Source: Aureibaculum luteum
Lineage (GTDB): Bacteria; Bacteroidota; Bacteroidia; Flavobacteriales; Flavobacteriaceae
Length of the DNA stretch: 64,000 nucleotides
Reading direction: 5' to 3'
Assembly: GCF_003449015.1 (NCBI RefSeq)
Contig: NZ_QRGD01000004.1
Span: 186,001-250,000 of the forward strand
Shown: positions 1-8,581 of the stretch, in pieces
Numbering within the stretch: position 1 is the stretch's first letter
Layout: each line of letters opens with the position of its first letter
Program-made: the position numbers and the translations under genes
The notes under the pieces: model-generated
Databases searched by the model: none
What the model was told of the DNA's origin: nothing
What the model saw: the letters and a program-made list of their open reading frames with translations, nothing else

Positions 1-912
1 TTTTTGTTTACAAAAATCTTTTATGGTGCAAAATTCAAAATTATGCTTATCAAAATATGCAATTTCTCTTTCATAAATTTTTATGCCAGCTGGGCCTAAA
101 TTTTTTACTTTTAGCTTTGAACGCACTGTATCTTGTAAAAAAGAAGCTACTATATTTTTTGATCTTTTATTTATTTGTCTTTCTTCATCACTCTCATCTA
201 TAAATTCATTAGGATGCGTATCAAAAACTATGGGTTTACCAGTTTTCGAAGATTCAAAAGCCATAACCCTACGTTGTAAAGCGGTAAAATTTGGGAAAAT
301 CCGCATGGTGGTACTTAAGTATGGTATTAACGAGGCACTTAATGGAACTTCAATAATTTTACCATCCCCCTTTTTGAATAGAGATTCTTTACTTGTTTTA
401 TATGGCAATCTCGGTGCTGTTAGCCAATTTAATTTTTTTAACCCTCCAAAAGACATGAACATATCAAATCTTTGAGAAGCTACAGAACTATCTATTTTAA
501 AATTCGTTTCAGCTAGTGCTATAGCAGTGTCATTGTTTACACGCAGTGCTGGAGCTCTAAATGAGATTACTTCTTCACCGATAATATTTTCTAGGATATC
601 TTTTGATGTTTTTAAATGCCTTATTTGCTTTTCCAACGGCATTACATCAAATCCATTTTCTTTGGTATGTGAAAGTCCATGGCTTCCTACTTCATGTCCA
701 TAAGGAATAACCATTTTGACAATTTCGGGATAAAGTTTTGCTATATAACCTGTAAAATAGAAGGTTGATTTAACATTATATTTTGCATACAAATCTAATA
801 ACAATGGCATTCCTTCAGTTAAAACTTTATAACCAGTTTCATCCCTCAGTGTATTATGCCAAATTGATGTAGTTTCCACATCATTTGACAATAAGCAATA
901 TTTCTTTTTCAT
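1..912 (-). CDS. Polysaccharide deacetylase (NodB fold), 3' end outside window
   Basis: An open frame of 304 codons runs from an ATG at 912 to the left edge without a stop, so the C-terminus is missing. The protein starts MKKKYCLLSNDVETTS, with the NodB-type aspartate pair position reading ND near residue 10. It continues through STFYFTGY and GHEVGSHGLSHT, where the H-x3-H metal-binding motif of carbohydrate esterase family 4 is clear. SFRAPALRVNND follows as the next conserved block. The family removes N- or O-acetyl groups from polysaccharides. It is the last visible gene of the glycan locus and lies 90 bp downstream of a second deacetylase-like gene. The fold is confident; the substrate is unknown. 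Confidence 0.85.
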   Translation of the reverse strand, partial: MKKKYCLLSNDVETTSIWHNTLRDETGYKVLTEGMPLLLDLYAKYNVKSTFYFTGYIAKLYPEIVKMVIPYGHEVGSHGLSHTKENGFDVMPLEKQIRHLKTSKDILENIIGEEVISFRAPALRVNNDTAIALAETNFKIDSSVASQRFDMFMSFGGLKKLNWLTAPRLPYKTSKESLFKKGDGKIIEVPLSASLIPYLSTTMRIFPNFTALQRRVMAFESSKTGKPIVFDTHPNEFIDESDEERQINKRSKNIVASFLQDTVRSKLKVKNLGPAGIKIYEREIAYFDKHNFEFCTIKDFCKQK

Positions 913-1002
913 CTAAATAAAATTAGTCTAACCTATTTTTTCAATTATTTATAACAATTGATGTCTCTTTTTATAATTAAATACACATTATGGACTATCA
1001 TA

Positions 1003-1761
1003 CTACTTTCTATATTTTATAAGAATAGCTTTAACTACATTTTTAATATTTTGCATTACCAGTTCTACAAACCATAATGGACCAACATCAAACCATCTAT
1101 GTGGATGCGTGCTAATAATCAATTGATCAGGCATTTTGTCTTGTTTAATTAGCTCCATCATATGATCAATATTTTTTACTGGAATGTTAAAATTAGTTTC
1201 TACCTTATCTCTAACAATTACACTTTTTTTATTCCATGCCCTTCCTGTATCCGTGATATAAAAAACTTTATTATAATCTACATCAAAATAAGGTTCTGCT
1301 ATAATACCATCCTGCTTATAATCATACTTTTCCCATATTTGACGATTGTCGATTCTATTTCCAGGGCTTCCATGCATGCAAACAGTTGTAACAGGATAAA
1401 AAGTACGAAAATAGGCTAAATTTTTTTTGTAATTTTCATAGGCTTTTTCAAAATCACCTTTAGTCATTCCTAAATCTTCATAATGATAACCAACCTCATG
1501 CCCCATTTTAGCAATTGTTTGAATTACATTTTTATCATTGCTTTCTGGAACTATTCTAAAATAATAGCTTCCTTTAACATTTAGATCTTTTTCTATTTTA
1601 CCCAACCAAGTAGCATTGATAGACCTCCTATCAACATCATGTCTTAAAACAACTACCTTTTCTTTAGGGTCTTTAATAAATTCTTCAAAAGTTTGAACTG
1701 AATAGTTTTTCTCGATTAATATTTCAACTAATTCTTTATATTTTTTTAGGGTAAAATCCAT
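1003..1761 (-). CDS. Polysaccharide deacetylase-like protein of glycan locus
   Basis: A 252-residue protein with a degenerate NodB-type fold. Visible blocks are VVLRHDVDRR near residue 38 (metal-binding Asp pair), GSYYFRI, GHEVGYHYEDLG (His motif) and CMHGSP, with STHPHRW near the C-terminus. Proteins of this build occur in O-antigen and capsule clusters and are usually annotated as polysaccharide deacetylase-like or WbmS-like; the substrate is not established. There is no signal peptide, so it probably acts on a cytoplasmic, lipid-linked or nucleotide-linked sugar. It lies 25 bp downstream of the ATP-grasp gene at 1787 and is probably in the same operon. The fold call is good; the exact reaction is not known. 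Confidence 0.7.
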   Translation of the reverse strand: MDFTLKKYKELVEILIEKNYSVQTFEEFIKDPKEKVVVLRHDVDRRSINATWLGKIEKDLNVKGSYYFRIVPESNDKNVIQTIAKMGHEVGYHYEDLGMTKGDFEKAYENYKKNLAYFRTFYPVTTVCMHGSPGNRIDNRQIWEKYDYKQDGIIAEPYFDVDYNKVFYITDTGRAWNKKSVIVRDKVETNFNIPVKNIDHMMELIKQDKMPDQLIISTHPHRWFDVGPLWFVELVMQNIKNVVKAILIKYRK

Positions 1762-1786
1762 TATTAATTTTAATTTATTTTATATA

Positions 1787-2887
1787 TTAATATTGTTTTT
1801 GTTCACCACAATATTTTAAAACTTCTTTAGTAAACTTACCAAAGAAGGGACCGTTAGTATATTCATATGCATCTATACCTTGCCCCATCACATTGTATTC
1901 AATTAATACAGTTTCATCAAGGTTATTAATAGCCAAATCCCATGAAATCAATTTAAAGTGAGGCCTTTGATTATGAAGTTCTTTTACTTCTTGTTTGACT
2001 CTGTCATAAAAAGGTATTTTAAAATCTTTAAACTTTATCTTTGTATCCGTTTCAAAATGAATATTACTTTCTCCATCGTAACCTTTTTTAAGTAAATTCC
2101 CATCAGGTTCAATTTGACAAAAAAGACCACCTTGCCCCGTATTATCAACAGAGGAACCCGTGCGTCCAATACGTACTATGCTATGCAAAATATTAGTTTG
2201 ATTGTTCCAAAATAATGTAATAATTCTTAGCGTGTTTATGGATGTTGGATTGAGAGATTCCATTGCTTGATTTTGAATTAAAAAATTCTGAATAATGTAG
2301 TTTTTCTTTGAGTTATTCAGAAACTGCTTAGTAGTTTGATTTTTATAATCAGATACTCCATCTTTTAAATTAAAAACAATAATACCCTTACCACCAAAGC
2401 TATCAATTGAGGGTTTTATTATCAATTTTTCAAAAATGTTACAATGATCAATAGCCTGTTGTTCATTTAATAAATTATTATCATCATCATAAAAAACACC
2501 ATTAATGTTTTTTAAAACAGTTTGAGGATGCTTAATATTCTTAAAAATCAAAGTAAAGTAATTTTTATCTGTCAATCCAACCGCTATGCGATAATCATTT
2601 AAATATGGCTCTATTGTACTGTGAAATAAGTCCTCCGGGAGATATTCTTTGCTAAAAACACCGCTAAAATAAGTGTTAATTCTGTGGGTATCTGTATTTA
2701 TGTTTTTAAAACCAAAAGAAGCATAATACTTTTTTGCTTCTCTAATTTCACTTTTCTTAAGAGGATTAATCTTTAAATTATTAATTCTTTTTTTTAATGC
2801 ATTTCTATTGGCAATAACAACTGATTTGTATGAAAAGTATTTATGTAACCTTTTAGAAATACCTCTATTTATTGAATAAAAGTTCAT
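1787..2887 (-). CDS. Sugar-transfer-associated ATP-grasp protein (copy 1)
   Basis: A 366-residue protein. ATP-grasp signatures are a nucleotide-binding lysine in LIIKPS (residues 155-160), the glycine-rich GGKG loop (165-168) and a C-terminal metal-binding segment IEYNVMGQG (about 329-337). It matches the sugar-transfer-associated ATP-grasp family (Pfam ATPgrasp_ST). Such genes sit in capsule or exopolysaccharide loci and are often mislabelled hexapeptide transferases. The family is predicted to form an amide, ester or peptide bond through an acyl phosphate, but its substrates are largely undetermined. It is a paralogue of the gene at 11310, sharing the layout and the motif AKKYYASFGFKNINT/REYYARFGFKNINT. 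It lies 12 bp downstream of a GT4 gene. Confidence 0.8.
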   Translation of the reverse strand: MNFYSINRGISKRLHKYFSYKSVVIANRNALKKRINNLKINPLKKSEIREAKKYYASFGFKNINTDTHRINTYFSGVFSKEYLPEDLFHSTIEPYLNDYRIAVGLTDKNYFTLIFKNIKHPQTVLKNINGVFYDDDNNLLNEQQAIDHCNIFEKLIIKPSIDSFGGKGIIVFNLKDGVSDYKNQTTKQFLNNSKKNYIIQNFLIQNQAMESLNPTSINTLRIITLFWNNQTNILHSIVRIGRTGSSVDNTGQGGLFCQIEPDGNLLKKGYDGESNIHFETDTKIKFKDFKIPFYDRVKQEVKELHNQRPHFKLISWDLAINNLDETVLIEYNVMGQGIDAYEYTNGPFFGKFTKEVLKYCGEQKQY

Positions 2888-2899
2888 ATATAAATTCTT

Positions 2900-3946
2900 T
2901 TAAAGATTAATCTGATTGTGAATTATATTATAAAAAGCGTTATTTAATTCTGAAACCTTAGATAAACCACAAGTTGGATTTAAATTATTTTTTATTTCAC
3001 TGACATTCTCCAAGAAATCTTCTGGATTTGAATATTTGATACCACCATTATCAGTTCCTAAAAATTGACTAAGACTACCATAATTTGTTGTTAAAACCGT
3101 AGTTTCACAGGCTCTCGCTTCTAGAACAGATAGTGGCATACCTATTGAGCTATTTTTTTTGACTACAGGAAATATATATAAATCACTTAATTGATAAATT
3201 TCTTCGATATGTTCAATATATCTATCTAAAATTAAAATACCAGCTTTAAGTAAATCATCCTTAAGAGAATGTTTACCTAGAGCATCAATGGGTGTTGAAC
3301 TACTGCTTACAACAACTACTTGATTACCTTCTTTTTGCAGTGGAATTAATGATTTTAAATTTCTCCCCTCATTTAAATGACCCATATGCGAAATGATATA
3401 AGTATCTAAGGGTAAATCATATTTTTTACGTAATTCCTGCTTATCCTTTTTATTCTTTAATGGTTTAAATATTGACAAATCAGTTAATAGGGGTATTAAT
3501 TGGTTTTGAATCTTAATACTATTCCAATATTCATGCAAGGCCGGTGAAGGCGTAAATGCCATTTTGGGTTTTATAAACTTTACAATAAATTTTTGCCATA
3601 CTTTGAGCGGTTTAGGCTGCAAAGCTACAAGTGCTATTTTCGTTTTTTTAGCTGAAATTGAAAATAGTTTAAGTCTTAAATAACTTGCAAAAGTACTGGA
3701 TTGAAAAGGTAAGTATATGATTGAATCAGGATTAAAATCTTTAATCAATAACTTCACTTCTTTAGAATAGTACAAGGCATTCGTTTGAACAATATGTATA
3801 TTTTTTTTTTGAAAACCGTGACGACAAATTACCTTGAGATCATAGTTCTTATCTAAATCTAAAAACAAGTTATAAACCGTTTTTTTAATACCTTCATCAT
3901 AAGGAGGATTAAGATATTCAGATATAAATAATACTTTCTTTTTCAT
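2900..3946 (-). CDS. Glycosyltransferase family 4
   Basis: A 348-residue GT-B-fold glycosyltransferase. The N-terminal Rossmann half begins MKKKVLFISEYLNPP followed by DEGIKKTVYNL. The C-terminal half contains ISHMGHLNEGRN, the donor-binding stretch SIGMPLSVLEARAC (E-x7-E-type segment) and VLTTNYGSL. It should add one sugar from a nucleotide-sugar donor to the lipid-linked repeat unit at the inner face of the membrane. Donor and acceptor cannot be read from the sequence. It lies between an ATP-grasp gene (12 bp) and the membrane nucleotidyltransferase gene (16 bp). Confidence 0.8.
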   Translation of the reverse strand: MKKKVLFISEYLNPPYDEGIKKTVYNLFLDLDKNYDLKVICRHGFQKKNIHIVQTNALYYSKEVKLLIKDFNPDSIIYLPFQSSTFASYLRLKLFSISAKKTKIALVALQPKPLKVWQKFIVKFIKPKMAFTPSPALHEYWNSIKIQNQLIPLLTDLSIFKPLKNKKDKQELRKKYDLPLDTYIISHMGHLNEGRNLKSLIPLQKEGNQVVVVSSSSTPIDALGKHSLKDDLLKAGILILDRYIEHIEEIYQLSDLYIFPVVKKNSSIGMPLSVLEARACETTVLTTNYGSLSQFLGTDNGGIKYSNPEDFLENVSEIKNNLNPTCGLSKVSELNNAFYNIIHNQINL

Positions 3947-3962
3947 AAATTATATTTAAGTC

Positions 3963-4640
3963 TTATGCCATTGCATTGTTAAGTACTTGAGCCTCTCGTA
4001 TGGTCATTTTTTCTTTATAATACTTATCAATAGTGTCATTAGGGTCACAAATTACCACGGGATTTTCTTGTCTGTTAGATCTTTCTAATGACTCATCAGG
4101 TGATTCAGAAATAAAAATATCTAAAGGAACTCGATTAAAATCAGCGATTTTCTTTTCTTTTACAAAAAATAATATTGCAGATAAGATATTCTTCATTCCT
4201 GGTTTTATTACTAAAGAAACGTCAATGTCAGAATTCCCATCCATCGTCCCCCTACAAATACCACCAGAGGATGTTGAATATAAAATCCACTTTTTATTAT
4301 CAAGTCTATTTTGTATAGCATACAATTGATTAAATAATCTTATGGGTGGTATTTTAAACCATTTTATTCTATGAGTAAAAATGACATAAAAATTACAATT
4401 AACAAACCAATTAATGGTATGAGCAATTAAAAATCCAAAAATTAAACTACCAGCCATGGAATTATTAAGAATGAAATAAAAAACAACAAAAAATATTACC
4501 CAAAAAAATACGGTAAATGATATTTTATATATTCTTTCTATTCTGCTCCCAAGAGGTATACCTTGAAATATCCAATTGGTGAAAATTAGAATCCAACTTA
4601 AATATATGTTTTTAAGTATAATGTTTTTAATTTTCTTCAT
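3963..4640 (-). CDS. Membrane-anchored nucleotidyltransferase-fold protein
   Basis: A 225-residue protein with two parts. Residues 8-28 and 38-90 contain hydrophobic stretches consistent with two or three membrane segments. Residues 120-145 then carry a nucleotidyltransferase beta-polymerase signature: SGGICRG followed by NSDIDVSLVI, with the metal-binding pair D138 and D140. A third acidic residue may lie in PLDIFIS. An NTase domain anchored in the membrane inside a glycan locus is unusual. Its start overlaps the end of the kinase-like gene by 14 bp, so the two are probably translated together. Function is unknown. A role in moving a nucleotidyl or phospho group onto a lipid-linked glycan is inference. 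Confidence 0.6.
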   Translation of the reverse strand: MKKIKNIILKNIYLSWILIFTNWIFQGIPLGSRIERIYKISFTVFFWVIFFVVFYFILNNSMAGSLIFGFLIAHTINWFVNCNFYVIFTHRIKWFKIPPIRLFNQLYAIQNRLDNKKWILYSTSSGGICRGTMDGNSDIDVSLVIKPGMKNILSAILFFVKEKKIADFNRVPLDIFISESPDESLERSNRQENPVVICDPNDTIDKYYKEKMTIREAQVLNNAMA

Positions 4641-5271
4641 TTAAAATAAATTTAAAAGTTTCTTTTAGAGAGGTTTTATAGTCACTATTATTATCAATAA
4701 CTTTAATATTTAAGTCTTTGCTTAAAAAATTATATACATCAACTTTATACTTCAGCAATTCGTCATGTTGAGTATCTTTTTTACGTTCTCTGATAATATT
4801 TTCATCCACTTTTAATATTATCATTTTAGTATTTTCAGGAAGAGCTTTTACAAATTCTTTGCCAATCCATGTTTTATGTAAATTCATTTTTCTAGTATCC
4901 ACAATTAAATCTGCTAATGTATCAAGACTAAAACGGTCAAAAAGTATTATTTCATCATCTTTAATTTTCCGTTTTTCAAAGTACCATTTAATTTTAAAAT
5001 CGATTACTTGTAGTATGGGAAAAATCCACGAGACAAATGTGGACCTGTAAAATTCATGCTTGCTGTATTTTACGCCATCAATTGTATATCTTTTTGTTAA
5101 ACCAACCAACCTGCAATAAGCCATTAGTGGTTTTGATGTGATTTTGGGAGAACGTAGCCAAATATGTCTTGTCGTATATCCTTGTGCTATAATCTTATCT
5201 TCTATTTCCTTTAAAATAGTAGTTTTGCCACTTCCGTCGGACCCTGCTATATAAATGATCCTATTTTTCAT
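4627..5271 (-). CDS. Thymidylate-kinase-like P-loop kinase
   Basis: A 214-residue P-loop protein. Walker A reads IAGSDGSGKTT (residues 7-17), DRFSLDTLADLIVDTR resembles the DR-x motif of thymidylate kinases, and REREKKDTQ-like basic residues after NIIRERKK resemble a lid. The length fits the dTMP-kinase family. Housekeeping tmk is normally not in a polysaccharide locus, so this is more likely a specialised kinase acting on a glycan precursor or on the substrate of its overlapping partner at 3963. It overlaps the upstream GT4 gene by 11 bp and the downstream nucleotidyltransferase gene by 14 bp. The fold is certain; the substrate is not. Confidence 0.7.
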   Translation of the reverse strand: MKNRIIYIAGSDGSGKTTILKEIEDKIIAQGYTTRHIWLRSPKITSKPLMAYCRLVGLTKRYTIDGVKYSKHEFYRSTFVSWIFPILQVIDFKIKWYFEKRKIKDDEIILFDRFSLDTLADLIVDTRKMNLHKTWIGKEFVKALPENTKMIILKVDENIIRERKKDTQHDELLKYKVDVYNFLSKDLNIKVIDNNSDYKTSLKETFKFILNEEN

Positions 5272-6400
5272 TAAGTATTTTTTTATATAAATTAATTACT
5301 TTTTGATTTACCTTTTCCGTTGTATACTTCTGAATGGAATCAATGCAATTTTGTTTTAATTCTACTGATCTTTCAATTGCCTTTTTTAAATTTATAGCCA
5401 ACTCTTCTATACTTTCATTTTCAACTAGGTAACCATTGTAATTATTTTTTATAACTAGAGGTATGTCTCCTACGCAATTGGCAACTACAGGAATTCCACA
5501 TGCTAGCGATTCTTTAACAGACAAAGGACTTCCTTCATTCTTAGAATATAAAACAGATACATCTGCTAAATTGAAAATTTCAGGTAACTCATTCCTTTTT
5601 CTTATTCCTAAAAAAGTTATAAAATCATCTAATTTTAAACGAGAGGTTATCCTTTTTATTTCATCCAACAATACACCATCTCCTACAAATATCAATTTAT
5701 AAGATGAATTTTGTTTTGATAAAATTTCAAATGATTGCACAATTTCTATAATTTTTTTTGGAGGTTCTATTCTTCCAACATATAAAATTATTTTATCAGT
5801 TTTTAAAAAGCCGAACTTATCTCGTGATATTTGTTTATCTAAAGGTTTAAAAATTAAATTATTAACACCAGTTGGTATGACGTGAAATTTTTCGTTAAAT
5901 TGAGGATATAAATTTAAATAGTAATCTCTCGTTATTTCATCTACTGGTAAAATTGCACTAGCCTTTTTTAATGCAAATTTTTCTAAAAAATTATAAATTA
6001 CACGAATTAATTTGCCCTTTCTATCATTAATAATTCGTGCTGTTTGACCATGTAATGTAACTACAGAAGGTCTATTCTTAAAAAAAGTGAAAGCTGCAAA
6101 ATGATCTGGCCTGTGAGCATGAATAATACTATCTTTAGGTAGTTTAATAAAAAAGGAGTTTAGAAAAAGTGCTATTAAAAATTTATTGGTACTTGTAACA
6201 TTTTTTATTATTTCTAAATATTTAAATCCTTCTTTTTTACTGTAATTATAAACTTTTCCAACGAATCCGACAGAAATATTTTTTAACAAAGAAAAATTTA
6301 TTAATTCAATAATATATCCCTGAATACCGCCTATTGCTTTTAGTTCTCTTTTAGTTTCTTTGGTTTCAAAAGAAATAACACCTATATGATAAATTTTCAT
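5261..6400 (-). CDS. Glycosyltransferase family 4
   Basis: A 379-residue GT-B glycosyltransferase. The N-terminus carries GGIQGYIIELINFSL (acceptor side). The C-terminal half shows ILYVGRIEPPKKI, FVGDGVLLDEI and the donor-binding segment EGSPLSVKESLACGIPVVA, which is typical of GT4. It probably transfers one residue of the repeat unit on the cytoplasmic face. It is tightly packed in the operon, 2 bp after the DUF354 gene and overlapping the kinase-like gene by 11 bp. The acceptor and donor are not recognisable. Confidence 0.85.
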   Translation of the reverse strand: MKIYHIGVISFETKETKRELKAIGGIQGYIIELINFSLLKNISVGFVGKVYNYSKKEGFKYLEIIKNVTSTNKFLIALFLNSFFIKLPKDSIIHAHRPDHFAAFTFFKNRPSVVTLHGQTARIINDRKGKLIRVIYNFLEKFALKKASAILPVDEITRDYYLNLYPQFNEKFHVIPTGVNNLIFKPLDKQISRDKFGFLKTDKIILYVGRIEPPKKIIEIVQSFEILSKQNSSYKLIFVGDGVLLDEIKRITSRLKLDDFITFLGIRKRNELPEIFNLADVSVLYSKNEGSPLSVKESLACGIPVVANCVGDIPLVIKNNYNGYLVENESIEELAINLKKAIERSVELKQNCIDSIQKYTTEKVNQKVINLYKKILNEK

Positions 6401-6402
6401 AG

Positions 6403-7500
6403 TTATTTGAATTTATTTTGAAAATCTGGATTCTCTTTCATAATTGTGTGGCTCTGAGGATAATTTTTTATAAACCAAGTAATAAAAGCTGAGACATCTA
6501 TCTTATCTTTGAGAAGTTTGTTTCTTTTTAATTGCCATTCAGACCTTAAATTGTTGTTTTGTAAAATTTCTTCAGCTTTTTTCAAAGCAAAATCAAGACT
6601 TGCGATTCTAAATCCCAAACCATATTTTTCTTCCTGATCAATTAAATAACCTAATGGCTTATCTCTCAAAGCAATCCAAGGTACTCCCAATACTCCAGCT
6701 TCTGAAGCTGTTGTTGTTCCTTCACCAATATATAATGTGCAGAAAGACAATAAATGAGTATATTTAGAAGGTTCTATATTTAATTTATAAGCATCAAATC
6801 TATGATCTAAATCACGTTCTGTAACAGAAATAAAAATTTTGGCATTATAAACCTCTTCGGCTTTTTTAATGAACTTCAAAATTTTTTCATCGTTAGTATC
6901 TGCCTCAGATTTTAAACCAATATCATGCATGGCATTCAATGCTGAAAAACGCATTAAAATGATCTTATCTTCAATCTTTAATCCATTTTTTTTCAAAACA
7001 CTCTTGTCTGGTTTAAAATTGTTTGGATGTAAATAGGCCAATTCTTTATAACCATTAAACCTAATAATATTATCACCTGGTAGCTTTTTATAAAAAGAAT
7101 CAATTAACAATAAAGAATCAATTCTTTTATGCGAATACTTAAAATTGAAGGTAGCTGTCTCAGTATCTTCCCAACATATTAAAGGCAATTTATTAAACCT
7201 ACAGGCTAAACTAGAATAAGGGGTTGCAGGAGAAAATATTAAATTTGGTTTAAATCTTCTCGTATATTTATTAATTCCTGAAACTACGGTGAAAATATTA
7301 AGTATTTTACCAATAAACGACTCACTACTTTTACCTATAACAACATTTTCAAAACCATAAGAATCAACTATTCTTTTGATTATCCCCTCTTTTTCAATAA
7401 TAACAAAAAAGGATTTTCCGCCTTCGCTTTCTATCTTTTTTGCTGTTTCAAATACTATATAAGGGTCTACAGGATGGTAAACTATAAATAAAACTTTCAT
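6403..7500 (-). CDS. DUF354 family GT-B-like protein
   Basis: A 365-residue protein that starts MKVLFIVYHPVDPYI and contains NLIFSPATPYSSLACR, ICWEDTE and YIGEGTTTASEAGVLGVPWIA. These are the marks of the DUF354 family, which is related to UDP-GlcNAc 2-epimerase and GT-B glycosyltransferases and is common in archaeal and bacterial surface glycan loci. Whether it acts as a glycosyltransferase or an epimerase is not established. It sits between the FemAB-like gene (22 bp upstream in transcription) and a GT4 gene (2 bp downstream). A glycosyltransferase role is the simpler inference from context. Confidence 0.7.
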   Translation of the reverse strand: MKVLFIVYHPVDPYIVFETAKKIESEGGKSFFVIIEKEGIIKRIVDSYGFENVVIGKSSESFIGKILNIFTVVSGINKYTRRFKPNLIFSPATPYSSLACRFNKLPLICWEDTETATFNFKYSHKRIDSLLLIDSFYKKLPGDNIIRFNGYKELAYLHPNNFKPDKSVLKKNGLKIEDKIILMRFSALNAMHDIGLKSEADTNDEKILKFIKKAEEVYNAKIFISVTERDLDHRFDAYKLNIEPSKYTHLLSFCTLYIGEGTTTASEAGVLGVPWIALRDKPLGYLIDQEEKYGLGFRIASLDFALKKAEEILQNNNLRSEWQLKRNKLLKDKIDVSAFITWFIKNYPQSHTIMKENPDFQNKFK

Positions 7501-7522
7501 TAATTATATACCTTTCTTAAAA

Positions 7523-8548
7523 TTATTTAATTTTTTTCAAAATACTTAAACCCAATTTTCCAATTTTAAATAAGTTTGGATTAAAAACTTTATTATACCT
7601 ACCATCTTCCACTAACTGACCTCCAAATTGTGATTTAAAATCTCTAACTCCATAATCTTCTCCCTTAATACCGGCTCCCATAAAATCAAATGTTTTTAGC
7701 TTATTGTCTAGTCCATATTTGATAACCGCCCAAGCGGCTAGGGTACTTGGGTATTGATGTTTAAAATCGTAATCTAACCCACCTCTGTACCAATCGTAAA
7801 TGCATTTATTATCCAAAAGAATAAAACCTCCACCAATAATTTTATTTTCAAACTGTAGGGCCACTACATTACCAAATTTTTGATTACACAAGTTTTCGAA
7901 AAATGCTAAATCATGTAAAGGCTTCTTAACTTTTTCTTTATAAATTTTATAAATAACATTATAAACGCCTTCAATATTCTTTGAGCTGTTTTCATAAGAA
8001 ACCTGAACTCCTTCTCTGAAGCTTCTTCTTATTTGCCTCCTTTTTTCGGATTTTAATGATTTAAAAACTTCATCTTCTGAAGTAAGATCTATCTTATAAT
8101 TCTGATATGGAATATATTCATAATTATTATTAATGTAAATGTCGCGTATGTTTGAATAATCGCTGAAATTTCTTATTTCGCCATAAATTGCTTTAGATGA
8201 AATAACTTTATTTAAATTTTTTAATAAAAAATTAAATACTTCTTGTTGATTAACACTTTTATCTAAAATTGGTCCACCATAGAAAATAGCTCTCCTAGTA
8301 AAAAGCTTCATGATTGAGTTGCCATTGGTCTGAATAATCCCTGAAAGGACTGCTAATAATTTCCTATCCTCAGATTTAACTCCAAAGACAATAGGAGTAT
8401 AATTATCTTGTGCTTCCCAGAATTTAAACATTTCGGGTATTTGAAAAATGTTTTGATTGGCTGAATTAGAACATAATGCTATCCATTCTGCTTTATCAAT
8501 GCTTTCATAATCCTTACAAAAAATAAATTTTTCTTTATTTTCATCCAT
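7523..8548 (-). CDS. FemAB/GNAT-type acyl or aminoacyl transferase
   Basis: A 341-residue protein with two GNAT-like halves as in FemABX. Recognisable pieces are RRAIFYGGPIL, the basic stretch LKSEKRRQIRRS near residue 170, NKIIGGGFILL, and WYRGGLDYDF, PSTLAAWAVIKYGLD and FDFMGAG in the second half. Relatives either add amino acids from aminoacyl-tRNA to peptidoglycan precursors or N-acylate amino sugars in exopolysaccharide loci. Its place among GT4 genes, two ATP-grasp genes and an asparagine-synthase-like gene suggests it decorates an amino sugar of the repeat unit. It has no signal peptide. The family call is good; the donor (aminoacyl-tRNA or acyl-CoA) is undetermined. Confidence 0.75.
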   Translation of the reverse strand: MDENKEKFIFCKDYESIDKAEWIALCSNSANQNIFQIPEMFKFWEAQDNYTPIVFGVKSEDRKLLAVLSGIIQTNGNSIMKLFTRRAIFYGGPILDKSVNQQEVFNFLLKNLNKVISSKAIYGEIRNFSDYSNIRDIYINNNYEYIPYQNYKIDLTSEDEVFKSLKSEKRRQIRRSFREGVQVSYENSSKNIEGVYNVIYKIYKEKVKKPLHDLAFFENLCNQKFGNVVALQFENKIIGGGFILLDNKCIYDWYRGGLDYDFKHQYPSTLAAWAVIKYGLDNKLKTFDFMGAGIKGEDYGVRDFKSQFGGQLVEDGRYNKVFNPNLFKIGKLGLSILKKIK

Positions 8549-8581
8549 TTGTCAGTCTGTTCCTTTTTATAAATATTATTC

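Noticed and set aside
83-475. Plus-strand open frame of 130 codons near the left edge
   Set aside because: The minus strand has a polysaccharide deacetylase reading through the whole region with NodB motifs.
4627-5271. Housekeeping thymidylate kinase (tmk)
   Set aside because: The Walker A and DR motif fit the family, but position, overlap with an NTase gene and divergence in the rest argue for a specialised glycan-locus kinase, so the symbol was not used.
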